Shown: piece by piece, positions 1 to 7,034 of the stretch
Layout of the letters: each line of letters starts with the position of its first letter
How positions within the stretch are numbered: the first letter of the stretch is position 1
Assembly (NCBI GenBank): GCA_036556265.1
Contig: DATBJU010000060.1
Span: forward strand, 1-10,891
Length of the DNA: 10,891 bases
DNA from: JAUSIF01 sp036556265
GTDB taxonomy: Bacteria > Pseudomonadota > Alphaproteobacteria > Rhizobiales > Xanthobacteraceae
Direction: 5' to 3'
Position numbers and translations under genes: made by a program
The notes under the pieces: model-generated
Told to the model about the DNA's origin: nothing
Database searches by the model: none
What the model saw: only the letters and a program-made list of their open reading frames with translations

Positions 1-2
1 AG

Positions 3-965
3 CTAGCGATGCGCGCGTTCGAGAGTCGCAAGCACGTCGTGCTGATCAATACCGAGCTCGATTCGACCTTAGGTCCCATTCTCAAGGTGCACGCAGACCG
101 GGCCGGCGTGATCGTCACCAACACCGATGGAGACGAGCCAGGGGTTGCGATGACTCTCCTCCGCTATCTCGAGTCGATCGGGCTCAAGCCGGTGGCGACG
201 GGAAATCTCAAAGGGCTGGTGGATCTGTACCGGACACCCGAGACGCAGCGCGGTTTCGCCGAAAAATACTCGATGAATCCCCGAATCGTCACGTCATTCG
301 CCGACGGGACCAAATTGTCGATGGAAGCCGCCGTGCTTGCCAACGCAACTGGATTCAAGGTGGGCAAACGAGGAATGTACGGCAAGCGTTGCGACCACGT
401 GAATGAGATCGTCAATCACCTCCCCATGGAACAGCTCCTCTCCGGCGGACTCGTTGACTACGCGCTCGGCGCCGCGCCGCATTCGGGCGCATTCGTGGTG
501 GTTCACGAGGAACATCCGGCCAAGAGGCGGAACTTGGGCTACTTCAAGATGGGCGACGGTCCGCTGTACGTTTTCTATACACCTTATCACCTGCCGCACA
601 TTCAGATCGCGGCAACCATCGCGCGCGCCGCGCTACTGGGCGATGCCACCGTTTCGCCCCTGGGCGCACCGGTATGCAGCGTGGCCACGTTCGCAAAGAA
701 GGATCTCAAAGCCGGCGACATACTTGATGGCGTCGGCGGCTTCACGACCTATGGTGTGGTCGAAAACACAGGCATTTTTAACGAGGAGAATCTTCTTTCG
801 ATGGGGCTATCGGAGGGCGCCCGGATCAAGCGCGATATCCTCAAAGACGAACCGATCACATTCGCCGACGTGGAGCTTCCGGAGGCGCGTTTCTGCGATG
901 CGCTCTTCGCGGAGCAGAGCCACTATTTCTCCAAGCAGCCTGTCGGATCTCGCGGAAATGCATGA
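3..965 (+). CDS. NAD(P)-dependent oxidoreductase with C-terminal SAF domain, 5' truncated
   Basis: This is the 3' part of a gene cut by the left edge. The frame is open to the first complete codon at base 3, so the ATG at 9 is probably internal (318 residues visible from it). The visible part resembles homoserine-dehydrogenase-like oxidoreductases with a terminal SAF domain. It shows the stretch after the Rossmann fold (KHVVLINTELD, then GDEPG, residues 8-45 from that ATG), a central catalytic-type domain, and a SAF-like end with DLKAGDILD (232-240) and KRDILKD...FADVELPE (274-292). Family members run about 430 residues, so roughly the N-terminal NAD-binding 110 are missing; this is from memory of the family. 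Such proteins are common in polysaccharide loci beside C-methyltransferases, and here the stop overlaps the next start by 8 bp, implying one operon. A role in making or reducing a modified nucleotide sugar is inference; the substrate is unknown. Confidence 0.75.
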   Translation, partial: LAMRAFESRKHVVLINTELDSTLGPILKVHADRAGVIVTNTDGDEPGVAMTLLRYLESIGLKPVATGNLKGLVDLYRTPETQRGFAEKYSMNPRIVTSFADGTKLSMEAAVLANATGFKVGKRGMYGKRCDHVNEIVNHLPMEQLLSGGLVDYALGAAPHSGAFVVVHEEHPAKRRNLGYFKMGDGPLYVFYTPYHLPHIQIAATIARAALLGDATVSPLGAPVCSVATFAKKDLKAGDILDGVGGFTTYGVVENTGIFNEENLLSMGLSEGARIKRDILKDEPITFADVELPEARFCDALFAEQSHYFSKQPVGSRGNA

Positions 966-2175
966 TATCGCGCCGAGCGACAACAACGGGACGTTGTGGG
1001 GCGACGGCATCTGCACTGTTTGCGGAGCCGATGAATTCGTCGACTTCCTTGAGATCGAGGGGATCCCGGCGCAGGACGGAGTCCTGTGGCCGACCCAAGC
1101 TCAGGCCGCGATAGCACCAAAAGGAAATATTACTCTCAGCCTGTGCCTCAACTGCAGCTTCGCGGGGAACCGGACCTTCGAGCCAGAGCTCCTGAAGTTC
1201 ACCGGATACAATGTGTCGGCGGAATATTCGCCGCTATATCAGAAGTTCATCAAGGATCTGGCCACCGATCTAATCGATCGTCACGGCATCAGAAACAAGA
1301 CGGTGCTCGATATCGGATGCGGCAACGGATACTTCCTCAGAACCATCTGTGCGCTAGGGGAAAATCGCGGCGTGGGCTTCGACCCGAGTTACACGGATCT
1401 CTCGGCGAATAGCGGCAAGTCGCCGGATACGCGCTTCATTCAGGACTACTACTCCGAGCGTTACGCTTCATACCACGGTGATCTCGTGTGCTGCCGGCAG
1501 GTCATCGACCATCTTGGAAGTCCGAAAGCATTTCTTAAGATGGTGCGGCGCGCGATCGGTGAGCGGAACGGCACCGTCGTATATTTCGAAGTGCCTAACC
1601 CGGAACGTCGACTTCAGAAGTTCGCACCGTGGAAAGTCGGCTACGAACACGGTTCATGGTTTTTTCCCGAGTCATTCCGTCTGTTCTTCGAATTGTGCGG
1701 CTTCGAGGTGAAGTCTGTCGCTCCCGTTCACAGCGGAGACTACCTGGGAATTGAATCTGTCGCGGCGCCGCGGGCCGCAGTGAACGCGAAACCCGTCTCG
1801 AAAACGGTAGCCGCTCGGCTCGCGGACGATTTGAAATCACTCTCGTCGCGTTTCGAGCGTGAAGTTTCGGAATGGAACCAGCGACTCGAGCGGATGACGA
1901 ACGATGGCGTACGGGCCATTCCGTGGGGAGCGGGAGAGCACGGGATCGGTTTTGTGAACATTCTCAACATTCAGCAGCAGATGCCGTTCATCGTCGATAT
2001 CAACCCCAGCCGCGTCGGAAAGTATCTTCCGGGAACAGGGCAGAAGGTCGTCGCGCCGGAGTTCATGGTCGAGTACAAACCAGACCTGCTCATCATTACG
2101 AATCCGACCTACAAGACCGAGATCGAGGATCACACGCGGAAGCTCGGCGTCAGGTGCGACTTCCTAGTGCTCTGA
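958..2175 (+). CDS. SAM-dependent C-methyltransferase (Methyltransf_13/11/14 type)
   Basis: A 405-aa cytoplasmic methyltransferase with the three-part layout of sugar C-methyltransferases. The N-terminal zinc-type domain has cysteine pairs CTVC (19-22) and CLNC (63-66). The SAM-binding domain has motif I VLDIGCGNG (116-124) and acidic D142 at the end of the second strand. The C-terminal Rossmann-like domain contains WGAGEHGIGFVN (323-334), VDINP (346-350), GKYLPGTGQ (354-362) and ITNPTY (380-385). YEH at 229-231 lies where TcaB9-type enzymes carry their Tyr/Glu/His active-site motif, although the tyrosine register is shifted. Known relatives methylate C3 of 4-keto dTDP-sugars. The first ATG (958) overlaps the upstream stop, which suits translational coupling; no strong ribosome site is visible. 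With its upstream partner it probably makes a branched or methylated sugar for a surface polysaccharide (inference). Confidence 0.85.
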   Translation: MHDIAPSDNNGTLWGDGICTVCGADEFVDFLEIEGIPAQDGVLWPTQAQAAIAPKGNITLSLCLNCSFAGNRTFEPELLKFTGYNVSAEYSPLYQKFIKDLATDLIDRHGIRNKTVLDIGCGNGYFLRTICALGENRGVGFDPSYTDLSANSGKSPDTRFIQDYYSERYASYHGDLVCCRQVIDHLGSPKAFLKMVRRAIGERNGTVVYFEVPNPERRLQKFAPWKVGYEHGSWFFPESFRLFFELCGFEVKSVAPVHSGDYLGIESVAAPRAAVNAKPVSKTVAARLADDLKSLSSRFEREVSEWNQRLERMTNDGVRAIPWGAGEHGIGFVNILNIQQQMPFIVDINPSRVGKYLPGTGQKVVAPEFMVEYKPDLLIITNPTYKTEIEDHTRKLGVRCDFLVL

Positions 2176-2562
2176 AGCGGAAAACAAAATTTCCGGCGTC
2201 GGCGGGCTCTTTTGGTAAGGGCAGGAGGGATCGCCACGGAATGCGGGGTGGCGAACGACCGTCAGACCACGTTCCCGTCTGGATCGACCTCGACATTCCA
2301 CCGGCATAACCGGATTCATGTTCCGCTGTGCGGACTTAGCCGTTGATGCCGCTTGTTCGGCTTCGAGCAGCGTCGCAATATTGCTATTCAGGGCGCCGAA
2401 GAAAAATCGAGAAAACAGGGGTGCCGACGCTAGGGGAGACGTGAAAGAGGCCTCGCCTCCGCGTGGCAACCGGGTATAGAGCGAATTATACTGAACGGCG
2501 CGATTGTACCGGCCCGTTGTCGGATCAACTATTAATCGCGATCCACTCAGCGGTGATGATCT
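2176..2562. other. 387-bp gene-free stretch between convergent genes
   Basis: The methyltransferase ends on the left and the phosphatase ends on the right, so transcripts converge here. A 101-codon open frame on the - strand (2164-2469) begins only at a TTG, has no ribosome site and matches no family I recognise. A perfect TATAAT lies on the - strand at 2485-2490, but no -35 box sits at the proper distance. The base composition is lower in GC than the flanking genes. I see no confident gene, RNA or repeat; it may be degenerate sequence. Confidence 0.5.
2178..2195 (+). terminator. Weak hairpin after the methyltransferase gene
   Basis: CGGAAA (2178-2183) and TTTCCG (2190-2195) are perfect 6-bp arms around a 6-nt loop, two bases past the stop codon. 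No T-run follows, so it is at best a poor intrinsic terminator or an mRNA 3'-end stabiliser. Confidence 0.25.
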
Positions 2563-3408
2563 TCAAAGGTCGGTCTCGAGCAGGCTCGCGCCCTGCTGCG
2601 AAATTTTCAAACACGACAGCCGGCCCGTAGCGTACGCTGCCGTATCGAGATTAATTCGGTTCGGTAACAGCTCGGGTACTGATACCGGTGAATGCCCGTG
2701 CACCACAACGCAACCGAAGTCATCTTCGGACTCCAGGAACTCCTCCCTTATGCATAGGCAATCGCTTTCGCCCTGCTTATTCAAAGCAACACCAGGTCGC
2801 ACGCCCGCGTGCACGAAAAAATAAGCGCCAGCGCTAAAGTGAATCTGCAAATCACTCAGGAATGAACGGTGAGTATCGGGCATCCTTGCGACCAGCGCGG
2901 CACGAATTGCATCGTCATCGGTCGGATAACGCAGTAAATCCGGATTGATTCCATACGATATCAACGTCTCGAACCCGCCGATTGGGCGCCAGTGATCAAG
3001 GGCAGCCTCACCATTCAGAAAGCTTTCAAGGATTTTCTCGTGATTGCCGCGCAAGAAGGCTGTCTTGCGTTCCTTTCCGCGTTGGATGAGCCGGTCGACC
3101 ACCTTTGCCGAGGCAGGTCCGCGATCGACATAGTCTCCGAGGTAGACTTCGAGCACCTTGTTAGCTCGTTCAGCCCGCATGTCGTGGTCTATGCGAGCGC
3201 AAAGCTCCTCCAGCAGGTCGATCCGGCCGTGGATGTCGCCGACTGCGTAGATTAGGGTGCCTTCAGGAGCCGCCGGGTAGTCGTTGCGCTGCCTCGCGTC
3301 GGGCAGAAGCCATGAGAACGTGTGGCTCAGCCAGCGCTCCTTCGTGACGCCGACAGAGTCTCGCGGGCTCCGGCGGGTTCCGACGCTGTGGGCCGAAAGC
3401 CATCTCAT
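2563..3408 (-). CDS. PP2A-like metallophosphatase (serine/threonine phosphatase type)
   Basis: A 281-aa calcineurin-like phosphoesterase with all core metal-binding motifs of the PPP family: GDIHGR (57-62), GDYVDRG (91-97), GNHE (121-124), HAGVRPG (200-206) and VHGHSP (236-241). These place two metal ions for hydrolysis of phosphoesters. I chose the ATG at 3408 because GAGG lies 9 nt before it and it follows the preceding gene by 65 bp. About 50 residues precede the first motif, somewhat long for the family, but no good alternative start is visible nearer to the domain. It lies directly downstream of the priming transferase on the same strand, so a role in controlling polysaccharide synthesis by dephosphorylating a protein is plausible but inferred. 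A dinucleoside-tetraphosphatase activity of the ApaH type cannot be excluded. The open frame continues far upstream through the transferase gene in another phase; that part is a shadow. Confidence 0.85.
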   Translation of the reverse strand: MRWLSAHSVGTRRSPRDSVGVTKERWLSHTFSWLLPDARQRNDYPAAPEGTLIYAVGDIHGRIDLLEELCARIDHDMRAERANKVLEVYLGDYVDRGPASAKVVDRLIQRGKERKTAFLRGNHEKILESFLNGEAALDHWRPIGGFETLISYGINPDLLRYPTDDDAIRAALVARMPDTHRSFLSDLQIHFSAGAYFFVHAGVRPGVALNKQGESDCLCIREEFLESEDDFGCVVVHGHSPVSVPELLPNRINLDTAAYATGRLSCLKISQQGASLLETDL

Positions 3409-3473
3409 CGCGCCGCGCCTCGAAGTTTCTTCGCAAGCGTAGCACGTCTCGACCGAATTCGCCCAGAATCGAC

Positions 3474-4943
3474 TCAATATGCCTTGGTGTCGAACGGGAC
3501 GACCATGATCGTCCAAGCGAGAATGCGGATGTCGAGCCAGATCGACCAATTGTTTATGTACCAGAGATCGCGCATGACGCGTGCTTCCATGCTGGCCACA
3601 TTGGGTGTCTCGCCGCGATATCCGTTGACCTGCGCCCAGCCCGTGATCCCCGGCTTGACGTGGTTTCGGTCGGCGTAGTTGGCGATCAATTCGTCGTATC
3701 GATTGTCGAGCGCGACCGGATGAGGTCTCGGCCCCACAAGCGACATCTCCCCGCGCACCACGTTCCACAGCTGGGGTAGTTCGTCGACGCTGGTCCGACG
3801 GAGCACACGACCGAGCGGCGTCACGCGAGGGTCGTTGCGTGTCGCCTGCGCATAACTCGCCTCGGGCGATTGAACCGACATGGTTCTGAATTTCAAAATT
3901 TCGAACTGCCTGCCCCCGAACCCGCGCCGCGGCTGACGGAAGAGAACCTGCCCGGTGGAGCTCAATCGGATCAGGACCGCCGTCATGGCAAGGAGAGGTG
4001 AGAGCATCAGAAGAAGACCGAGTGCGACGGTGAGATCGAATCCGCGCTTCAATCCGCGCTCGAGCATGGTCAGCGGTGCGCGCTGGATTTCGAACGTGGG
4101 CGTTGCGGAGATGGTAATTCCGCAACCGGAAAGGATCTTGTCGACGCTGTTGTCCGCGAACAAATAGACGGGAACGGGCAGCCGCACGAACTGGATTTTG
4201 AACTCATCAATCAAGTGCAGGCACGACCACGGCATGAACAGATAGACCGCATCGCAGCGCCGCGTTTCGAGAACGGACTTGATGTCGTTGACGATGGAAG
4301 CGAGGGCCGATTGCCGGGCCGTTGGATCGTTCTCGTCAAGGGACAGATCACTCGCCCCGAAGACGGTAGTGCCCTCTCGTGCCATTTGGGCGAGTCGTTG
4401 CCAGCGATCCGCCAGCGCTCCAGCGAAGATTACGTACGCGGATTGCATCGTCAGGTAGCCGGCGGCCATCAAGCGCGCGAGGTACATGAGTAGCGCCTGA
4501 CGCGCCGTCAGCAGGACGACGAGACCGAACAGGAAGCCACCCGTTATCGCGATACGCGAGAACTCTGCCGTGGATTTTGTAAGGAAGGCGAGCCACCCGA
4601 CGACGAAGAAGCCGACCATCCAGCCGAGAAACGCCACGCGACGCTGAAATCTCAGGTCGCCGAGACGCACAAGGTTGTAGCCATCCTTGAGCGCAATCGT
4701 CCCGATGATCAGCGCGCCGGCCAACACTGAGACGACCAGCGCGTCTCCGAGCCCGATTTCCGTGCCGCGAACGAAGACGTGATAAACGATGTCGGCGCCG
4801 ACGAAGCTCAGGATGACGAGCGTCAGATCCCAGACTGCGACGATCGTCTTGACGACCGGCGGTGCCAAATGCACCCACGGCCGGGCCATCGCCATCCCGG
4901 CCAGTTGTTCTCCGCCCGTGGTGCCACTCACGCGATACGTCAC
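3474..4943 (-). CDS. Polyprenyl-phosphate glycosylphosphotransferase (WcaJ/ExoY-type priming enzyme)
   Basis: A 489-aa membrane enzyme that would transfer a sugar 1-phosphate, often glucose or galactose, from a UDP-sugar to undecaprenyl phosphate, the first step of exopolysaccharide or O-antigen repeat-unit synthesis. Four hydrophobic segments lie at about 33-55, 66-85, 104-121 and 131-149. A soluble Rossmann-like CoA-binding-type region (about 165-290) follows, then the bacterial sugar transferase domain from KRGFDL (299). Hallmarks are KFRTM (351-355), RRTSVDELPQLWNV (382-395) with the catalytic Asp-Glu pair D387/E388 (by analogy with PglC), GEMSLVGPRP (398-407) and KPGITGWAQVNGYRGE (430-445). 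Length fits the long five-helix subfamily. The start is a GTG at 4943 with only a weak upstream AGGG; the ATG codons for M17 and M19 are alternatives. Sugar specificity cannot be read from sequence. Confidence 0.93.
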   Translation of the reverse strand: MTYRVSGTTGGEQLAGMAMARPWVHLAPPVVKTIVAVWDLTLVILSFVGADIVYHVFVRGTEIGLGDALVVSVLAGALIIGTIALKDGYNLVRLGDLRFQRRVAFLGWMVGFFVVGWLAFLTKSTAEFSRIAITGGFLFGLVVLLTARQALLMYLARLMAAGYLTMQSAYVIFAGALADRWQRLAQMAREGTTVFGASDLSLDENDPTARQSALASIVNDIKSVLETRRCDAVYLFMPWSCLHLIDEFKIQFVRLPVPVYLFADNSVDKILSGCGITISATPTFEIQRAPLTMLERGLKRGFDLTVALGLLLMLSPLLAMTAVLIRLSSTGQVLFRQPRRGFGGRQFEILKFRTMSVQSPEASYAQATRNDPRVTPLGRVLRRTSVDELPQLWNVVRGEMSLVGPRPHPVALDNRYDELIANYADRNHVKPGITGWAQVNGYRGETPNVASMEARVMRDLWYINNWSIWLDIRILAWTIMVVPFDTKAY

Positions 4944-5049
4944 GAGAACACAACCCTATTAGGGGGAAACGGTCGCTATTGTGTCCCCCACTATTTCAAC
5001 TTCTTAACAAGTTTTTAACCTCGGTGGACCTCCCCCCGCTGGTAAGCTC

Positions 5050-5070
5050 CAATTAATCATGAATTAATTG
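5050..5070. promoter_or_regulatory. AT-rich palindrome, possible operator
   Basis: CAATTAAT (5050-5057) and ATTAATTG (5063-5070) are perfect 8-bp inverted arms around a 5-nt spacer. A homodimeric repressor or activator could bind here, about 110 bp upstream of the priming transferase start. No specific regulator is assignable. Confidence 0.4.
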
Positions 5071-5098
5071 CGACAAAAGTATGATTCGTTATGTCGCA
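5069..5098. promoter_or_regulatory. TGCGACA/TGTCGCA inverted repeat
   Basis: Perfect 7-bp arms (5069-5075 and 5092-5098) are separated by 16 nt, so arm centres lie 23 bp apart, roughly two helical turns. It shares two bases with the palindrome at 5050-5070, which suggests overlapping binding sites. Function is inferred only from symmetry and position. Confidence 0.35.
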
Positions 5099-5260
5099 TG
5101 TCCGCAGCATCCACCGATCAGTGCAGAAAATTGCCGAACGACCGCCCTGCGCAGGCCGCGAATGACCTCTAAGTCCTCATCTGATCACGGGATTTCACAA
5201 GAAGCCCGGCGGCCTTAACTGATTGGGAACCGGGTGTGGAGGTCAATGCGTTTGGTCTGC

Positions 5261-5273
5261 AGGTCGGGGACCT
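5261..5273 (+). promoter_or_regulatory. Small leader hairpin before the membrane-protein gene
   Basis: AGGTC (5261-5265) pairs with GACCT (5269-5273) around a GGG loop, 8 nt before the ribosome site GAGG (5282-5285). GGTC recurs at 5240 and 5254, so alternative pairings are possible. It could affect initiation, but the stem is only 5 bp. Confidence 0.25.
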
Positions 5274-5291
5274 ACTGAGACGAGGTTGCCT

Positions 5292-5558
5292 ATGTTGTTT
5301 GTTGGGGTCGTTTGCGGATTTGCCGGGCTGCTTATTGGCATGATCGCCAATGTACGCGCGTTGGTGTTTGTCGCGCTGCTCACGGTGCCTGCTGCTTTCC
5401 TTTCCGGCACTGGGGGCGGTGAGGGATACTTGATCGCCGCCTTGTGGTCTGTGACAGGCCTTGTGACATTGCAGATCGGCTACGTGATCGCGATCGTGAT
5501 GCGCGCGATTTGGCTCCCGGAGCCAAGCGAAGTTCGACAACCGGCTTCGTTGCGCTGA
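5292..5558 (+). CDS. Small integral membrane protein, unknown function
   Basis: An 88-aa, strongly hydrophobic protein with about three membrane segments (roughly 2-19, 22-38 and 46-73) separated by a glycine-rich turn (SGTGGGEG, 38-45). It has a short polar tail rich in Pro, Glu, Arg and Gln. I chose the ATG at 5292 because GAGG (5282-5285) lies 6 nt upstream and the hydrophobic segment starts immediately; an in-frame ATG at 5223 would add 23 unlikely residues. I recognise no catalytic motif. Small membrane proteins of this look occur near exopolysaccharide genes in rhizobia, including ExoX-type regulators that act on the priming transferase. The divergent priming-transferase gene makes this worth testing, but the resemblance is only in size and topology. 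Confidence 0.65.
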   Translation: MLFVGVVCGFAGLLIGMIANVRALVFVALLTVPAAFLSGTGGGEGYLIAALWSVTGLVTLQIGYVIAIVMRAIWLPEPSEVRQPASLR

Positions 5559-5569
5559 CTCACTGCATT

Positions 5570-5589
5570 GGCGCGCACGACGTCGCGCC
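5570..5589. terminator. GC hairpin between convergent genes
   Basis: GGCGCG (5570-5575) and CGCGCC (5584-5589) form a 6-bp all-GC stem with an 8-nt loop in the 45-bp gap between the small membrane gene and the 3' end of the monooxygenase gene. A bidirectional terminator is the natural reading, but there is no T-run on either side. Confidence 0.35.
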
Positions 5590-5603
5590 TTGCGGCCGTG
5601 AAT

Positions 5604-6959
5604 TCAGCTCACGTTGCGCTTTGCTCCCGAGCCGGCAAGGCGGTTCACTGGCCGGCGCAGTCCAAGATTTTCCCGCAGCGTCCGACCCTCGTATTCCTTC
5701 CTGAGGACTCCTCGCCTTTGTAGCTCCGGGATCACCTGGTCGACGAAATCGTCGAGCCCGCCCGGCAGATACGGCGGCATCACGTTGTAGCCATCGGCGC
5801 CCCCGTTCCTGAACCAGTCCTCGAGGTGATCGGCGATCGTCTGCGGTGTGCCGCAGATGATCCAGTGCCCGCGCACGACGATACGGAGATAGAGCTCGCG
5901 GATCGTGAGCTGCTCGTTCTTCGCCATGTCGGTGAACATCTTAAGGACATGCTGGCTCGAATCCGATTTGGCGATTTCCGGCAACGGGCCGTCGAGCGGG
6001 TAGGGGGAGAGATCGATGTTGCCGAGGAGCTCGCCCAAGAGCGCAAGCCCGATCTCCGGGTGCACGAGCGATTGGAGCTTCGCGAATTTCTCGTCGGCCT
6101 CTTCCTGCGTGCGGCCGACCACCGGAGAGACGCCCGGCATGATCTTGATGTCGTCGGGCGCGCGCCCGTATTTCGCGAGGCGTCCCTTGAGGTCGTCGTA
6201 GAATGTCTTCGCGTTCGCGAGCGTCTGATGCGCGGTGAACACGACCTCCGCGATCTCCGCCGCGAGCTCCTTGCCGACGTCGGAGGAGCCGGCCTGCACG
6301 ATCACCGGATGTCCTTGCGGCGGCCGCGGCACGTTGAGCGGCCCGCGCACCGAGAAATGCTCGCCCTTGTGGTCGAGCACGTGCAGCTTCCCTGGATCGA
6401 AGTAACGGCCCGACGCCTTGTCGCGCACGAACGCGTCGTCGTCCCAGGAGTCCCACAAACCGAGCACGACCTGCGCGAACTCCCGCGCGCGGTCGTAGCG
6501 GTCATCGTGGGCGAGGTGCGCCTCCTTGCTGAAGTTGAGCGCTTCCTTCGGGTTCGTCGATGTGACGAGGTTCCAGCCCGCGCGGCCGCCGCTGATGTGA
6601 TCGAGCGAGGCGAATTTACGCGCAATGTGCAGCGGTTCGTTGTAGGTGGTGGTGGCGGTGGCGACGAGGCCGATGTGCTTGGTCACGGCCGCGAGTGCCG
6701 ACAATAGAGTGATCGGTTCGAAGCCGGCGATGTAGGTGGCGACGCGGCTCTGCCGTTCGGGCGGCCAGTTGCGCATCGCGGGCGAGTCTGCGAGGAACAG
6801 GAGGTCGAACTTGCCGCGCTCCGCGGTCTGCGCGAGCTGCGTATAATGTGCGAAGTCGACGGCCGCACCGGCGTAGGCGTCCGGATACCGCCACGAGGCG
6901 ATGTGATGGCCCGTGGGGTGGAAGAATGCCCCGAGCTTCATCTGGCGGTTCGCTGCCAT
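5604..6959 (-). CDS. LLM-class flavin-dependent monooxygenase (NtaA/SnaA/DszA family)
   Basis: A 451-aa cytoplasmic monooxygenase of the bacterial luciferase-like TIM-barrel superfamily, expected to use reduced FMN from a separate reductase. Family signatures include KLGAFFHPTGHHIASWR (8-24), a FDLLFLADS strand (51-59), HISGGRAGWNLVTS (121-134), AHDDRYDRAREF (150-161) and PRPPQGHPVIVQAGSS (211-226). Length is normal for the nitrilotriacetate/pristinamycin/dibenzothiophene-sulfone group. The ATG at 6959 follows GGAGGA closely (about 4 nt), so the start is good; M7 is a minor alternative. Substrates in this family range from aminopolycarboxylates to sulfones and cannot be predicted. It follows the SnoaL-type sigma factor by 75 bp on the same strand and may be in its operon or regulon. 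No reductase or ABC transporter is visible beside it. Confidence 0.92.
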   Translation of the reverse strand: MAANRQMKLGAFFHPTGHHIASWRYPDAYAGAAVDFAHYTQLAQTAERGKFDLLFLADSPAMRNWPPERQSRVATYIAGFEPITLLSALAAVTKHIGLVATATTTYNEPLHIARKFASLDHISGGRAGWNLVTSTNPKEALNFSKEAHLAHDDRYDRAREFAQVVLGLWDSWDDDAFVRDKASGRYFDPGKLHVLDHKGEHFSVRGPLNVPRPPQGHPVIVQAGSSDVGKELAAEIAEVVFTAHQTLANAKTFYDDLKGRLAKYGRAPDDIKIMPGVSPVVGRTQEEADEKFAKLQSLVHPEIGLALLGELLGNIDLSPYPLDGPLPEIAKSDSSQHVLKMFTDMAKNEQLTIRELYLRIVVRGHWIICGTPQTIADHLEDWFRNGGADGYNVMPPYLPGGLDDFVDQVIPELQRRGVLRKEYEGRTLRENLGLRRPVNRLAGSGAKRNVS

Positions 6960-6984
6960 GGTTCCTCCGCGCGCGAGACTACCC

Positions 6985-6997
6985 GCGGACGATCCGC
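6985..6997 (-). other. Short hairpin between sigma factor and monooxygenase genes
   Basis: GCGGA (6985-6989) and TCCGC (6993-6997) form a 5-bp stem with a 3-nt loop in the 75-bp gap. It is too short and lacks a T-run, so I would not call it a terminator; it may be chance in GC-rich sequence. Confidence 0.2.
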
Positions 6998-7034
6998 TCG
7001 GCCAACCGCCACGGCCGCAGCTCCGGCTCTGAAG

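Larger units (their letters stand above)
4944..5291. promoter_or_regulatory. Divergent intergenic region upstream of the priming transferase
   Basis: About 350 bp between the - strand transferase and the + strand small membrane gene. It is clearly more AT-rich around 4990-5090 than the genes, as expected of a promoter region. Symmetric elements include CCCTA-T-TAGGG (4954-4964, just before the GTG start), GGGGGA/TCCCCC (arms 4962-4967 and 4984-4989), AACTT/AAGTT (4998-5013) with TTAAC repeated 11 bp apart (5004, 5015), and the two dyads listed separately. I could not find a convincing sigma70 -35/-10 pair in either direction; TATGAT at 5080-5085 (+) lacks a -35 partner. Confidence 0.5.

Noticed and set aside
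403..957. An N-terminal extension of the methyltransferase frame.
   Set aside because: It overlaps the oxidoreductase gene in another phase and has shadow-type composition; the zinc-type domain of the family begins only just after the ATG at 958.
2164..2469. A 101-codon open frame on the - strand in the convergent spacer.
   Set aside because: It begins only at TTG, has no ribosome site, overlaps the methyltransferase 3' end and resembles no family I know.
3409..4125. An N-terminal extension of the phosphatase frame by 239 codons.
   Set aside because: It lies almost wholly within the priming transferase gene in another phase, is Arg-rich low-complexity sequence, and precedes a start with a better ribosome site at 3408.
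5826..6707. A 293-codon open frame on the + strand opposite the monooxygenase gene.
   Set aside because: It is antisense to a gene with clear family motifs, is rich in Arg, Val and Glu as expected of a high-GC shadow frame, and has no ribosome site or recognisable domain.
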